DNA of 64,000 bases from Paracoccus methylarcula (GTDB lineage: Bacteria; Pseudomonadota; Alphaproteobacteria; Rhodobacterales; Rhodobacteraceae). Both the position numbers and the translations under genes were made by a program. The notes beneath the pieces were generated by a model. The model ran no database searches and was not told where the DNA came from. It saw only the letters and a program-made list of their open reading frames with translations. Positions 1 through 8,310 of this stretch are shown here, in pieces (the stretch's first letter is position 1; every line of letters begins with the position of its first letter). Where the stretch lies: contig NZ_PXNQ02000002.1 in NCBI RefSeq assembly GCF_003007735.2, positions 248,001 to 312,000 on the forward strand. Direction: 5' to 3'.

Positions 1-1032
1 TTCGGCGTGGACGAGATCCACGAGGGAATCGGGCAGACCGGGATCGTCGCCATCGTGAACGGGCGGGGCGAGGGGCCGACCATCGGTCTGCGGGCCGATA
101 TGGATGCCTTGCCGATGGAGGAAACCACCGGCGCGGAATGGGCCTCGAAAGTGCCGGGGCGGATGCATGCCTGCGGGCATGACGGGCATACGACCATGCT
201 GCTCGGGGCGGCGAAATACCTGGCCGAGACACGGAATTTCGCGGGCCGCGCGGCGCTGATCTTCCAGCCCGCCGAAGAGAATGGCGGCGGCGGCGACGCC
301 ATGGTGCGCGAGGGCATGATGGAGCGTTTCGGCATCTCGCGGGTCTTCGCCATGCATAACAGCCCGAACCATCAGGCAGGCAATATCTATACCACGCCCG
401 GGCCGATCATGGCGGCGGTGGACAGTTTCGAGATCGACGTGAAGGGGCGCGGCGGGCATGGCGCCATGCCGCATCTGACCGCCGATCCGGTCGTGGCGGC
501 AGTGGCCATCGTGAACGCGATCCAGACGATTTCCAGCCGCAACCACTATGCGCTGGACGATCTGGTCGTCTCGGTCACCCAGATCCATACCGGCAGCGCC
601 GACAATATCGTGCCCGATGACGCCTGGATCTGCGGCACGGTGCGGACATTCGATCCACAGGTCCGCGAGATGGTCCGCCGCCGCCTGACCGAGATCTGCG
701 CGGGGCAGGGCGCGGCCTATGATGTCAGCGCCGAGCTGAACTATATCGAGGGTTATCCGGCCACGGTGAACGATCCCGACCAGGCCGGCTTCGCGGCCGA
801 AGTCGCCCGCGAGGTGGCGGGAGCGGCCAATGTCGAGGATTCGGTGGGGCGCGAGATGGGGGCCGAGGATTTCAGCTACATGCTGAATGCGCGTCCGGGC
901 TGCTACCTGTTCCTTGGGCAGGGGGAAGGGCCCGGAGTTCACAATCCCGGCTATGATTTCAACGATGAGATCGCCCCGGTCGGCGCAAGTTTCTTTGCCC
1001 GGCTGGTCGAACGGGGGCAGCCGGCGTCATGA
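1..1032 (+). CDS. M20-family amidohydrolase (5' end outside window)
   Basis: Metal-dependent amidohydrolase of the M20D type (hippurate / N-acyl-amino-acid hydrolase group), expected to release amino acids from N-acylated forms in the cytoplasm. The frame is already open at the first base, so the N-terminal few dozen residues are missing; 343 codons are visible against a family length near 390. Landmarks are [11 protein letters not shown], the metal-binding HACGHDGHT, the acidic PAEENGGG, a conserved HNSPN stretch, and a late [10 protein letters not shown] that supplies the last metal histidine. It ends convergently with the outer-membrane protein gene. The substrate cannot be told from sequence; the family assignment is firm. 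Confidence 0.9.
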   Translation, partial: FGVDEIHEGIGQTGIVAIVNGRGEGPTIGLRADMDALPMEETTGAEWASKVPGRMHACGHDGHTTMLLGAAKYLAETRNFAGRAALIFQPAEENGGGGDAMVREGMMERFGISRVFAMHNSPNHQAGNIYTTPGPIMAAVDSFEIDVKGRGGHGAMPHLTADPVVAAVAIVNAIQTISSRNHYALDDLVVSVTQIHTGSADNIVPDDAWICGTVRTFDPQVREMVRRRLTEICAGQGAAYDVSAELNYIEGYPATVNDPDQAGFAAEVAREVAGAANVEDSVGREMGAEDFSYMLNARPGCYLFLGQGEGPGVHNPGYDFNDEIAPVGASFFARLVERGQPAS

Positions 1033-1044
1033 TCGGGGCAATGT

Positions 1045-1085
1045 CCCGGCAAAAGGGGCGGACCGTTGGCCCGGTCCCTGCCGGG
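1045..1085. terminator. nested hairpin between convergent genes
   Basis: An outer stem CCCGGCA (1045-1051) pairs with TGCCGGG (1079-1085) and encloses an inner stem GGACCG (1060-1065) / CGGTCC (1072-1077). It lies between the stop codons of two convergent genes, where a bidirectional transcription stop is expected. There is no clean T-tract, so intrinsic termination is only inferred. Confidence 0.4.
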
Positions 1086-1116
1086 GCGGCACGGCCCATC
1101 AATTCTTTGTGTAACC

Positions 1117-1704
1117 TCAGAACCTGAATCCGACGCGGAACTGTGTCAGCACGGCATGCAGATCGGTTCCGGGATATCCGCCGACATCGCCGAGATCGTG
1201 CCTCGTATGCTCGATGCCGAGCGTCAGGCGATCCGTGACCTGCAGATTCGCGCCCAATCCATAGACCAGCCCGGCTGTCGGGCTCAGTTCTGGACCGTCG
1301 GGGATGAAATTCGCGCTTCCGAAAACCCCATAGGGCGCGAATCTGCCGAGATCGACACCGAAAACGGTCTTGAAGCGCAGCAATTTATGCCGGGCCTCGT
1401 CGGTATCGCGCCGGATCAGTCCGGCATCGATCTCGACCCCGGCAAGCAGGCGGCCGTGATCGACGAGGCGACCGAAATGAACCCCGTAGCCAAGGAAATC
1501 GCCCAGATCCTCCCTGTGGTCATATTCCGTCAGCGAGGCCTTGCCTGCACCGGATTGCACCCCGGCATAGAACCCTTTCCAGTCGCGGCCCATGCCCGAA
1601 CCGGTGGCTTCGGGCGCCGAAGAAGAAGTGTTGACGGTGGAATCTTCCGCAAAAGCGGCGGATGACAGCAAGAGAACGGCTGCTATGATGGGGATGCGTT
1701 TCAT
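1117..1704 (-). CDS. small outer-membrane beta-barrel protein
   Basis: A 195-residue secreted protein with a signal peptide (MKRIPIIAAVLLLSSAAFA, cleavage expected about residue 19), a Ser/Thr-rich linker, then a GFYAGVQSGAG segment and alternating polar/hydrophobic strands ending in RVGFRF. A terminal aromatic residue in this pattern is the usual beta-barrel assembly signal, so it resembles the OmpA/Omp25-like 8-strand barrel proteins of alphaproteobacteria. The ATG at 1704 is chosen because a GGAG element sits about 6 bases upstream and it starts the signal peptide; the frame stays open further upstream without one. Function beyond an outer-membrane structural role is unknown. Confidence 0.72.
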   Translation of the reverse strand: MKRIPIIAAVLLLSSAAFAEDSTVNTSSSAPEATGSGMGRDWKGFYAGVQSGAGKASLTEYDHREDLGDFLGYGVHFGRLVDHGRLLAGVEIDAGLIRRDTDEARHKLLRFKTVFGVDLGRFAPYGVFGSANFIPDGPELSPTAGLVYGLGANLQVTDRLTLGIEHTRHDLGDVGGYPGTDLHAVLTQFRVGFRF

Positions 1705-1954
1705 GTTCCACTCCGGCTCGGAAAGGGCGTTTGGCATGTTTCGGATACCGGGCATCCTTACGGTTATGCAGTTAATAACATCTTAAGATGGGAGGGTTTT
1801 CATTCGACGGACGGAGAACCCGGCCACCCCTTGTCACGATGCCCGATCAGTTGTCGCGCAGTTTCTTGCCAATGTCCGGCCGCGCAGATAGGTTGCGCGC
1901 CAACTCGAACAGGGTCGGTGCCTAGCCCCGGCCTGACAGCCGAAAGGAAACCGC

Positions 1955-2282
1955 ATGTTTGCTACCCCTGCCTTCGCTCAGGCCGCCGGAGGATCCGGTG
2001 GCGCGGCCTTTGCGCAGTTCATCCCGCTGATCCTGATCTTCGCGATCATGTATTTCCTGATGATCCGGCCGCAGCAGAAGCGGGCCAAGCAACATCGTGA
2101 AATGGTTGCGGCGCTGAAAAAGGGCGACCAGATCGTCACCCAGGGCGGGCTGATCGGCAAGGTCGCCAGCGCCCGTGACGACGAACTCGAGGTCGAGATC
2201 GCGCAGCGTCCGCGTCCGCGTCGTCCGCTCGACGATTGCCCAGGTGATCTCCGCGACCACCCCGGCCGCCGCCAATAATTGA
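1955..2282 (+). CDS. yajC: preprotein translocase subunit YajC (frameshift near 3' end)
   Basis: Small inner-membrane partner of SecDF in protein export. One membrane helix (about residues 20-38, FIPLILIFAIMYFLMI) is followed by the RPQQKRAKQH basic segment and the soluble YajC domain with GDQIVTQGGLIGKV. The frame as given runs off the family after EIAQ and stops at 2278. Shifting frame at about 2206-2208 restores the conserved VRVRVVRSTIAQVIS tail and the stop TGA at 2280-2282. One inserted base or two deleted bases would explain it. It is followed 14 bases later by secD, the standard order, so the gene is surely functional in the organism. Confidence 0.9.
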
Positions 2283-2296
2283 GGGTTTGACGCCAG

Positions 2297-3961
2297 ATGC
2301 TTCAGATCGACCGCTGGAAGCGCATCCTGATCATCGGGATCTGCGTGCTGGGGCTGGCCTATGCCATGCCCAACCTGTTCTACGAACGGGTCGAGGCGCA
2401 TAACGACGCCGTGGCGACGATCGAGAAGACCGGCGTCAGCACTCCCGAACTCGAAGCGGCGGAGTCCGATTGGCCGGGCTGGCTGCCAAGCGGTCTGGTC
2501 AATCTGGGGCTTGACCTGCGCGGCGGTGCCCATCTTCTGGCCGAGGTGCAGGTGAGCGAGGTCTACAAGTCGCGCTTGGATGCGCTCTGGCCCGATCTGC
2601 GCCGTGCGCTGGCCGAAGAGCGCGCGACCATCGGCACGAATCACAAGCTGGAATCGCAGGATGGTCTATTGAAGATCGAGATCGGGAATCCCGATCAGAT
2701 GGCGCGTGCGATCGAGATCGTGCGCGGCTTTTCCGATCCCGTGACCAGCCTGACCGGGGCGGGGCAGTCAAGCCTCGACATATCCGGCGACGGCAAGGTC
2801 ATGACGGTCCAGTTGTCAGAGGCCGAAAAGGCCGTGACCGACGACCGGACCATCCAGCAGAGCCTTGAAATCATTCGTCGCCGCGTTGACGAGGTCGGCA
2901 CGCGCGAACCCACGATCATGCGCCAGGGGAGCGACCGCATCCTGATCCAGGTTCCGGGGATAGGATCGGCCGAAGAACTGAAATCGCTGATCGGTACCAC
3001 CGCCAAGCTGACCTTCAACCCCGTCGCGGGAATCGGCTCGGATCCGGATGCGCAGGTGGATCCGGGGCAGGTCGTGTTGCCCGATTCCAAGAAGGAAGGG
3101 GTTTATTACACGATCGAGGAAGCTCCGGTTGTCACCGGCGAGGAACTGACCGATGCACTCCCCTCGACCGACCAGAACGGGCTGCCCGCGGTCGATTTCC
3201 GCTTCAACCCGACGGGTGCGCGGAAATTCGGTGCCTATACGGCGGCCAATATTCACCAGCCCTTTGCCATCGTGCTGGATGACGAGGTGATCTCGGCCCC
3301 GGAGATCCAGCAGGCCATCACGACCGGGTCGGGAATGATTTCCGGCTCCATGACATTCGACGAGGCCAATGAACTGGCCATCCTGCTGCGGGCCGGCGCG
3401 CTGCCAGCCGAGCTGACCTTCCTCGAAGAGCGGACCGTCGGGCCCGAACTGGGACAGGACAGCATCGACGCGGGCAAGATCGCCTCGATGGTGGGATTCA
3501 TAGCCGTGATCGTGCTGATGGTCCTGTCCTACGGGATGTTCGGGGTATTCGCCTCGATCGCGCTGGCCATCAACATGGGGCTGATATTCGGTGTGCTGTC
3601 GATGATCGGGGCGACGCTGACCCTGCCCGGCATCGCCGGGATCGTGTTGACCATCGGCATGGCGGTCGATGCCAATGTGCTGGTCTTCGAGCGTATCCGC
3701 GAAGAGCTGAAAACCGCCCGGGGCCCGGCCCGTGCCATCGAACTGGGCTATGAAAAGGCGATGTCGGCGATCGTGGACGCCAATATCACCACGCTGATCA
3801 TCGCCGCGATCCTGTTCGTCCTGGGCTCGGGCCCGGTCAAGGGCTTTGCGGTGACGCTGACCATCGGCATCGTCACCTCGGTCTTTACGGCATTGTGGGT
3901 GACGCGGCTGATGACCGTCACATGGTTCGAACGCGCCCGCCCGCGCCAGATCGAGGTGTAA
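2297..3961 (+). CDS. secD: protein translocase subunit SecD
   Basis: Proton-motive-force-driven RND-like factor that helps pull secreted proteins through SecYEG. The 554-residue length fits alphaproteobacterial SecD. An N-terminal membrane helix (about residues 9-25) is followed by a large periplasmic region beginning with the conserved GLDLRGGAHLL, and by a C-terminal block of five helices (about 390-540) containing the family motif GMAVDANVLVFERIREE. Directly followed by secF two bases later, and preceded by yajC, so the three are co-transcribed. Confidence 0.97.
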   Translation: MLQIDRWKRILIIGICVLGLAYAMPNLFYERVEAHNDAVATIEKTGVSTPELEAAESDWPGWLPSGLVNLGLDLRGGAHLLAEVQVSEVYKSRLDALWPDLRRALAEERATIGTNHKLESQDGLLKIEIGNPDQMARAIEIVRGFSDPVTSLTGAGQSSLDISGDGKVMTVQLSEAEKAVTDDRTIQQSLEIIRRRVDEVGTREPTIMRQGSDRILIQVPGIGSAEELKSLIGTTAKLTFNPVAGIGSDPDAQVDPGQVVLPDSKKEGVYYTIEEAPVVTGEELTDALPSTDQNGLPAVDFRFNPTGARKFGAYTAANIHQPFAIVLDDEVISAPEIQQAITTGSGMISGSMTFDEANELAILLRAGALPAELTFLEERTVGPELGQDSIDAGKIASMVGFIAVIVLMVLSYGMFGVFASIALAINMGLIFGVLSMIGATLTLPGIAGIVLTIGMAVDANVLVFERIREELKTARGPARAIELGYEKAMSAIVDANITTLIIAAILFVLGSGPVKGFAVTLTIGIVTSVFTALWVTRLMTVTWFERARPRQIEV

Positions 3962-3962
3962 C

Positions 3963-4943
3963 ATGGCTTTCCGTCTGAAACTGGTCCCCGACAACACCAA
4001 GATCGATTTCTTCCGCTGGCAGTTCCTGACCTTCGGGATCTCTTCCGTCCTGGCCGTGCTGTCGGTGGTCTGCCTGCTGGTGTTCGGGTTGAATTTCGGC
4101 ATCGATTTCAAGGGCGGCACCACGATCCGCACCGAATCCACGCAAGAGGTGGATGTCGGCACCTATCGGCAGGCATTGCAGCCGCTTGGGCTGGGCGATG
4201 TGGCGATCTCGCAGGTCTTCGATCCGACTTTCCGCGCGGATCAGCATGTCGCGCAGGTTCGCATCAGCGCGCAGGAAGGCACGGAATCCGTTACTGCCGA
4301 GACGATCAACTCGGTCGAGGCCGCCTTGCAGGAGGTCGATCCTTCGATCACCTTTCCTTCGGTCGAGTCGGTCGGTCCCAAGGTTTCCGGAGAGCTGATC
4401 AAGACCGCGGTCTATGCCATTCTCGCGTCTCTGGCGGCGATCTCGATCTATATCTGGCTGCGCTTTGAATGGCAGTTCTCGGTCGGGGCCATCGTCTCGC
4501 TGGTCCATGACGTGCTGATCACCATGGGCGTCTTTGCGCTGTTCCAGATCAAGTTCGACCTGGCGACGGTGGCCGCGCTGCTGACCATCGTGGGTTACTC
4601 GATCAACGATACCGTCGTCGTCTTCGACCGGCTGCGCGAGAACCTGATGAAATACAAGAAGCGCGCCTTGCGCGAAGTGATGAACCTGTCGGTGAACGAA
4701 ACCCTCAGCCGCACGGTGATGACTTCGGGCACCACGCTCGTGGCACTGATCGCGCTGCTGGTGCTGGGTGGCGACGTGATCCGGGGCTTTGTCTTCGCGA
4801 TCACTTTCGGGATCGTGATCGGCACCTATTCCTCGATCTACGTGGCCAAGAACGTCGTTCTGTGGCTGGGCGTCAAGCGCGACTGGTCGAAGAAGGATCC
4901 CAAGGACGCCGCCTCCTCCTTTCCGGGCGCCGAGGCCCCCTGA
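3963..4943 (+). CDS. secF: protein translocase subunit SecF
   Basis: Partner of SecD in the SecDF complex. The protein has 326 residues, a first membrane helix near residues 20-45, the FGIDFKGGTTIR motif at the start of the periplasmic domain, and five C-terminal helices with GYSINDTVVVFDRLREN. Its stop codon overlaps the start of the next gene (TGATG at 4941-4945), showing translational coupling to the Mth938-like gene. Confidence 0.97.
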   Translation: MAFRLKLVPDNTKIDFFRWQFLTFGISSVLAVLSVVCLLVFGLNFGIDFKGGTTIRTESTQEVDVGTYRQALQPLGLGDVAISQVFDPTFRADQHVAQVRISAQEGTESVTAETINSVEAALQEVDPSITFPSVESVGPKVSGELIKTAVYAILASLAAISIYIWLRFEWQFSVGAIVSLVHDVLITMGVFALFQIKFDLATVAALLTIVGYSINDTVVVFDRLRENLMKYKKRALREVMNLSVNETLSRTVMTSGTTLVALIALLVLGGDVIRGFVFAITFGIVIGTYSSIYVAKNVVLWLGVKRDWSKKDPKDAASSFPGAEAP

Positions 4944-5296
4944 TGGCGATGAAGCCCACAGATTTCGACGGGGCGGTGCCGGTTGACGGCTATGGCCCCG
5001 GCTTTTTCCGCGTGGGGGGAAAGGTCATCCAGGGTCCGGTCCTTGTCGAGCAGGGCGGGGCGCAACCCTGGGGAGGGTTGGAGGATCGAGCAGCACTCCT
5101 GGCCCTGTCGGGGCGAATCGACGTGCTGTTCCTGGGCATGGGCGCGGAGATCGCCCATCCGCCCGCCGATCTGGTCGATGCGCTGGAAGCGGTGGGTGTG
5201 ATGGTAGAGGCGATGGCCTCTCCCACGGCGGCGCGCACCTATAACGTGACCCTGTCCGAAGGGCGTCGCGTCGCCTGCGCGCTTTTGCCCCTGTGA
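4943..5296 (+). CDS. Mth938-like domain protein (DUF498)
   Basis: A 117-residue soluble protein of the Mth938 / DUF498 family ([18 protein letters not shown] start, then [10 protein letters not shown]). Human NDUFAF3 is in the same fold family and assists complex I assembly; the bacterial role is not settled. The ATG at 4943 overlaps the secF stop, and its own TGA overlaps the GTG start of ccmA, so it is translated as part of the sec-ccm run. This neighbour order is common in Rhodobacteraceae. Confidence 0.85.
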   Translation: MAMKPTDFDGAVPVDGYGPGFFRVGGKVIQGPVLVEQGGAQPWGGLEDRAALLALSGRIDVLFLGMGAEIAHPPADLVDALEAVGVMVEAMASPTAARTYNVTLSEGRRVACALLPL

Positions 5297-5925
5297 GCCT
5301 GCTTGCCGTCCATGACCTTGCCGTGGCTCGCGGCGGGATCAGGGCGGTGGAAGGCGTGTCCTTCACCCTTGATGCCGGAGAGGCGCTGATCCTGCGCGGC
5401 CCGAATGGCATCGGCAAGACGACGCTTCTGCGCTGCGTGGCGGGACTGCAACTTGCGGTCGATGGGCGGATCGAGATGGCCGAGGATTCGGTTGCCTATG
5501 CCGCCCATGCCGATGGTCTGAAAGCTGCGTTGACAGTGACCGAGAACCTGCGCTTCTGGGCGCAGATATTCGGTGGCGGCAACGTCGAGCAGGCATTGAC
5601 CGCGATGGATCTGACGGCGCTGGCCGATCGTCCGGCGGCGGCGCTGTCGGCCGGACAGAAGCGGCGCTTGGGTCTTGCGCGCCTGATGGTGACGGGACGC
5701 CCTCTCTGGGTTCTGGATGAGCCGACGGTGTCGCTGGACGCGGCCTCGGTGGAACGTTTCGCGGCACTGGTGCGGGCGCATCTGGCAGGGGGAGGCGCGG
5801 CACTGATGGCCACGCATATCGACCTTGGGCTGGGCGAGGCTCGGGTGCTGGATCTCACCCCCTATCGCGCGAGACCGGGAAGGCCCCCGGGGCGGCCAGC
5901 AGGCTTCAACGAGGCCTTCGCATGA
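5293..5925 (+). CDS. ccmA: haem exporter ATPase CcmA
   Basis: ATP-binding subunit of the CcmABCD complex, which drives release of holo-CcmE during cytochrome c maturation. The 210-residue protein has Walker [10 protein letters not shown] (about residue 37), the ABC signature [14 protein letters not shown] and Walker B-like [12 protein letters not shown]. The GTG start at 5293 overlaps the previous stop, and no better start lies upstream in frame. ccmB follows after an unusually long 211-base gap that contains a dispersed repeat. Confidence 0.95.
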   Translation: MSLLAVHDLAVARGGIRAVEGVSFTLDAGEALILRGPNGIGKTTLLRCVAGLQLAVDGRIEMAEDSVAYAAHADGLKAALTVTENLRFWAQIFGGGNVEQALTAMDLTALADRPAAALSAGQKRRLGLARLMVTGRPLWVLDEPTVSLDAASVERFAALVRAHLAGGGAALMATHIDLGLGEARVLDLTPYRARPGRPPGRPAGFNEAFA

Positions 5926-5955
5926 GCCGATCCGTTTCAGATGCGTCCGGCATGG

Positions 5956-6065
5956 ATTGCGTCCCGCGACAGCCGGGGGGCGCTTTGCCCCGTCGCCGGA
6001 TGGTTCTCGAACCAGTGGCGCCCCATCCGGCGACCCCCCCGAGGATATTTTTGCAAAGAAGAAGG
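5956..6065 (+). repeat. dispersed intergenic repeat, copy A
   Basis: Begins ATTGCGTCCCGCGAC, has a central inverted repeat TGGTTC-TC-GAACCA, and ends GAGGATATTTTT...AAAGAAGAAG. Copies B, C and D in this window share the same ends. This copy separates ccmA from ccmB inside an operon. Confidence 0.75.
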
Positions 6066-6136
6066 GGGGAGAGTGCTTGTTCGTCTCCTGCCGGGACAGG
6101 CGGTTCTCCTGATCGCAAGCGGCGAGAGGGGCTTAG

Positions 6137-6793
6137 ATGATTGCCCTGCTGAAGCGCGATCTTGCCCTTGCCACCCGTGCGGGCGGAGGTTTCGGCCTTG
6201 CGGTCGCGTTCTTCCTCATCCTCTGCGCATTGGTGCCCTTTGGCGTCGGACCCGAGACCAGCGCCCTGCGTCCCATCGCGCCGGGCATCCTTTGGGTCGG
6301 GGCGCTTCTGTCCTGCCTGCTGTCGCTGGATCGCATCTTTGCGCTGGACCACGAGGATGGCAGCCTCGATTTGCTGGCCACGGCGCCCATCCCGCTGGAA
6401 GCTGTCACCGCGCTCAAGGCGCTGGCGCATTGGATCACCACCGGTCTGCCCCTGGTCGTCGCGGCGCCGGTTTTCGGTATCCTGTTGCATCTGCCGGGCC
6501 AGGCCACCGGCTGGCTGATCGTCTCGTTGCTGATCGGCACGCCCGCGCTGTCGATGCTGGGCGCGTTCGGGGCGGCGATCACGGTGGGGTTGCGCCGGGG
6601 TGGGCTACTTTTGTCGCTCTTGGTTCTGCCGCTTTATATCCCCACGCTGATCTTCGGCACCGAGATCATCCGGCGCGGCGCGGAGGGGGGCGATCCCACC
6701 ACGCCGATCCTGTTCCTTGCCGGGATCACCGCCGGAGTCATGGCACTGGTGCCGTTCGCCGCTGCCGCCGCCCTGCGGGTCAATCTGCGGTGA
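6137..6793 (+). CDS. ccmB: haem exporter permease CcmB
   Basis: Integral membrane subunit of the cytochrome c maturation ABC complex. The 218 residues form about six hydrophobic helices (first near residues 20-40, last near 190-212), and the sequence shows the family's ALDHEDGSLDLL loop and PLYIPTLIFG segment. It starts with MIALLKRDLALA, typical of CcmB. It lies between ccmA and ccmC; length matches the family. Confidence 0.95.
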   Translation: MIALLKRDLALATRAGGGFGLAVAFFLILCALVPFGVGPETSALRPIAPGILWVGALLSCLLSLDRIFALDHEDGSLDLLATAPIPLEAVTALKALAHWITTGLPLVVAAPVFGILLHLPGQATGWLIVSLLIGTPALSMLGAFGAAITVGLRRGGLLLSLLVLPLYIPTLIFGTEIIRRGAEGGDPTTPILFLAGITAGVMALVPFAAAAALRVNLR

Positions 6794-6834
6794 GAGGGCT
6801 TGAGGGGCGCGCGCGCCGAGGATAGGGGGGACAT

Positions 6835-7560
6835 ATGTCGATCTGGGAATACGCAAACCCCGTGAAATTCATGCGCGTCTCTGGCGCTGCCTTGCCATGG
6901 CTGGCCATCGCCGCGGCGGTCTGCACCCTTGGCGGAATTGCATGGGGCTTTCTGACGCCCGAGGATTACAAGCAGGGCTCGACCGTCAAGATTGTCTTCC
7001 TGCATGTGCCCGCCGCGATGATGGCGATCAATATCTGGGTGATGATGCTGATCGCCTCTCTGATCTGGCTGATCCGGCGGCATCATGTCAGCGCATTGGC
7101 CGCCAAGGCCGCCGCTCCGGTGGGGGCGGTGATGACGCTGATCGCGCTGGCGACCGGGGCGATCTGGGGGCAGCCGATGTGGGGGACATGGTGGGAATGG
7201 GACCCGCGCCTGACCTCTTTCCTGATCCTGCTGTTGTTCTATATCGGCTATATCGCGCTCTGGTCCGCCATCGAGGACCCGGACAGCGCCGCCGATCTGA
7301 CCGGGGTGCTGTGCCTCGTCGGCTCGGTCTTTGCACTGCTGTCGCGCTACGCCGTGCTGTTCTGGAACCAGGGGTTGCATCAGGGCGCCTCGTTGTCGGT
7401 CGCGCCCGGTGAACGGATGAGCGAAGTTTATCGCTATCCGCTTTACGTCTCGATGCTTGGTTTCCTGCTGCTGTTCCTGGTGCTGGTGCTGGTCCGCACC
7501 CGCACGGAGATCCGCAGGCGGCGTCTTGCCGCATTGCAGGCAAGGGAGATGCGCGCATGA
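6835..7560 (+). CDS. ccmC: haem exporter / haem lyase component CcmC
   Basis: Six-helix inner-membrane protein (241 residues) that presents haem to the chaperone CcmE. The haem-handling tryptophan-rich motif WGTWWEWDPRLTS is at residues 116-128, in the periplasmic loop where the family carries it. Conserved HVPAAMMAIN and LFWNQGLHQGAS segments surround it. The stop overlaps the ccmD start as ATGA. Confidence 0.96.
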   Translation: MSIWEYANPVKFMRVSGAALPWLAIAAAVCTLGGIAWGFLTPEDYKQGSTVKIVFLHVPAAMMAINIWVMMLIASLIWLIRRHHVSALAAKAAAPVGAVMTLIALATGAIWGQPMWGTWWEWDPRLTSFLILLLFYIGYIALWSAIEDPDSAADLTGVLCLVGSVFALLSRYAVLFWNQGLHQGASLSVAPGERMSEVYRYPLYVSMLGFLLLFLVLVLVRTRTEIRRRRLAALQAREMRA

Positions 7561-7700
7561 TCGATCTTGGGAAATATGCCGGCACGGTGCTGGCGGCCTA
7601 CGGGGTCTCGCTGCTGCTATTGGCCGGGATCGTCTGGCAAAGCTGGGCAGCCAATGCCCGTGCCCGCCGCGAATTGGAGAAATACGAGAAGAATGGCTAG
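7557..7700 (+). CDS. ccmD: haem exporter protein CcmD
   Basis: A 47-residue single-pass membrane protein too short for most ORF calls. It starts MIDLGKYAGTVLAAYG, has one helix (about residues 9-30, YGVSLLLLAGIVWQSW) and a charged C-terminal tail ARARRELEKYEKNG, exactly the CcmD pattern. It is translationally coupled on both sides: ATGA overlap with ccmC, and its stop lies inside the first codons of ccmG. Its known role is to retain CcmC-CcmE in the export complex. Confidence 0.93.
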   Translation: MIDLGKYAGTVLAAYGVSLLLLAGIVWQSWAANARARRELEKYEKNG

Positions 7701-8235
7701 GATTTCGCCCCTTGTCGCGCTGCCGCCTCTGGCCTTTGCCGCTCTGGCGGGGATGTTCCTCTGGGGAATGGGCCGTGACGATCCCGAGGCGCTGCCCTCG
7801 ACCATGATCGGGCGCGAGGCGCCTGCCGTCCCGCAGACCACGTTGCCGGGCAAGACGCAGCTGACCGACGCCATGCTGCGCGAACCCGGTGTGAAACTGG
7901 TGAATTTCTGGGCAAGCTGGTGCCCACCCTGCCGGGCCGAGCATCCGACCTTGATGGAATTGTCCGAACGCTTGCCGGTCTATGGCGTCGATCTGAAGGA
8001 CCCGGAGGCCAATGCGCTGGAGTTCCTGAAGGAAGACGGCGATCCGTTCCATGCCATCGCGACCGATCCCAAGGGGCGCGGTGCCATCGATTGGGGGGTG
8101 ACCGCGCCACCCGAGACCTTCATCGTCAATGGCGAGGGCGAGATCCTCTATCGCTTTGCCGGGCCGATGGTCCGCGAGGATTATACCAACCGCTTTGTCC
8201 CCGAGTTGGAAAAGGCGCTGGCCGCCGAAGAGTGA
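7693..8235 (+). CDS. ccmG: periplasmic thiol:disulfide reductant CcmG (DsbE)
   Basis: Membrane-tethered thioredoxin-like protein that keeps apocytochrome c cysteines reduced. The N-terminal anchor (about residues 5-25) is followed by the thioredoxin fold with the active site WASWCPPC, Cys77 and Cys80. The family's GVTAPPETFIVNGEGEI segment with the cis-Pro loop is present. The start at 7693 gives 180 residues, the usual size; the frame is open further upstream but that would read through ccmD. Electrons would come from CcdA, encoded at 20.7 kb. Confidence 0.95.
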   Translation: MARISPLVALPPLAFAALAGMFLWGMGRDDPEALPSTMIGREAPAVPQTTLPGKTQLTDAMLREPGVKLVNFWASWCPPCRAEHPTLMELSERLPVYGVDLKDPEANALEFLKEDGDPFHAIATDPKGRGAIDWGVTAPPETFIVNGEGEILYRFAGPMVREDYTNRFVPELEKALAAEE

Positions 8236-8310
8236 TCTGACGGGTTGCGCCCTGTGCAACTGCGCGACAGAGTGACCTCATCCATTTGTGAGAACGGGGA
8301 GAGGTCAGCC

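Noticed and set aside
1955..2282. Programmed ribosomal frameshifting as an explanation for the frame breaks
   Set aside because: The ten sites share no slippery heptamer, internal ribosome-site spacing or downstream structure, and they fall in unrelated gene families.
2816..4162. 448-codon minus-strand frame opposite secD/secF
   Set aside because: Antisense shadow; repetitive Asp/Arg/His/Gln-rich translation typical of GC-rich complementary strands.
6634..8259. 541-codon minus-strand frame across ccmB-ccmG
   Set aside because: It crosses four genes with coupled starts; no domain seen.
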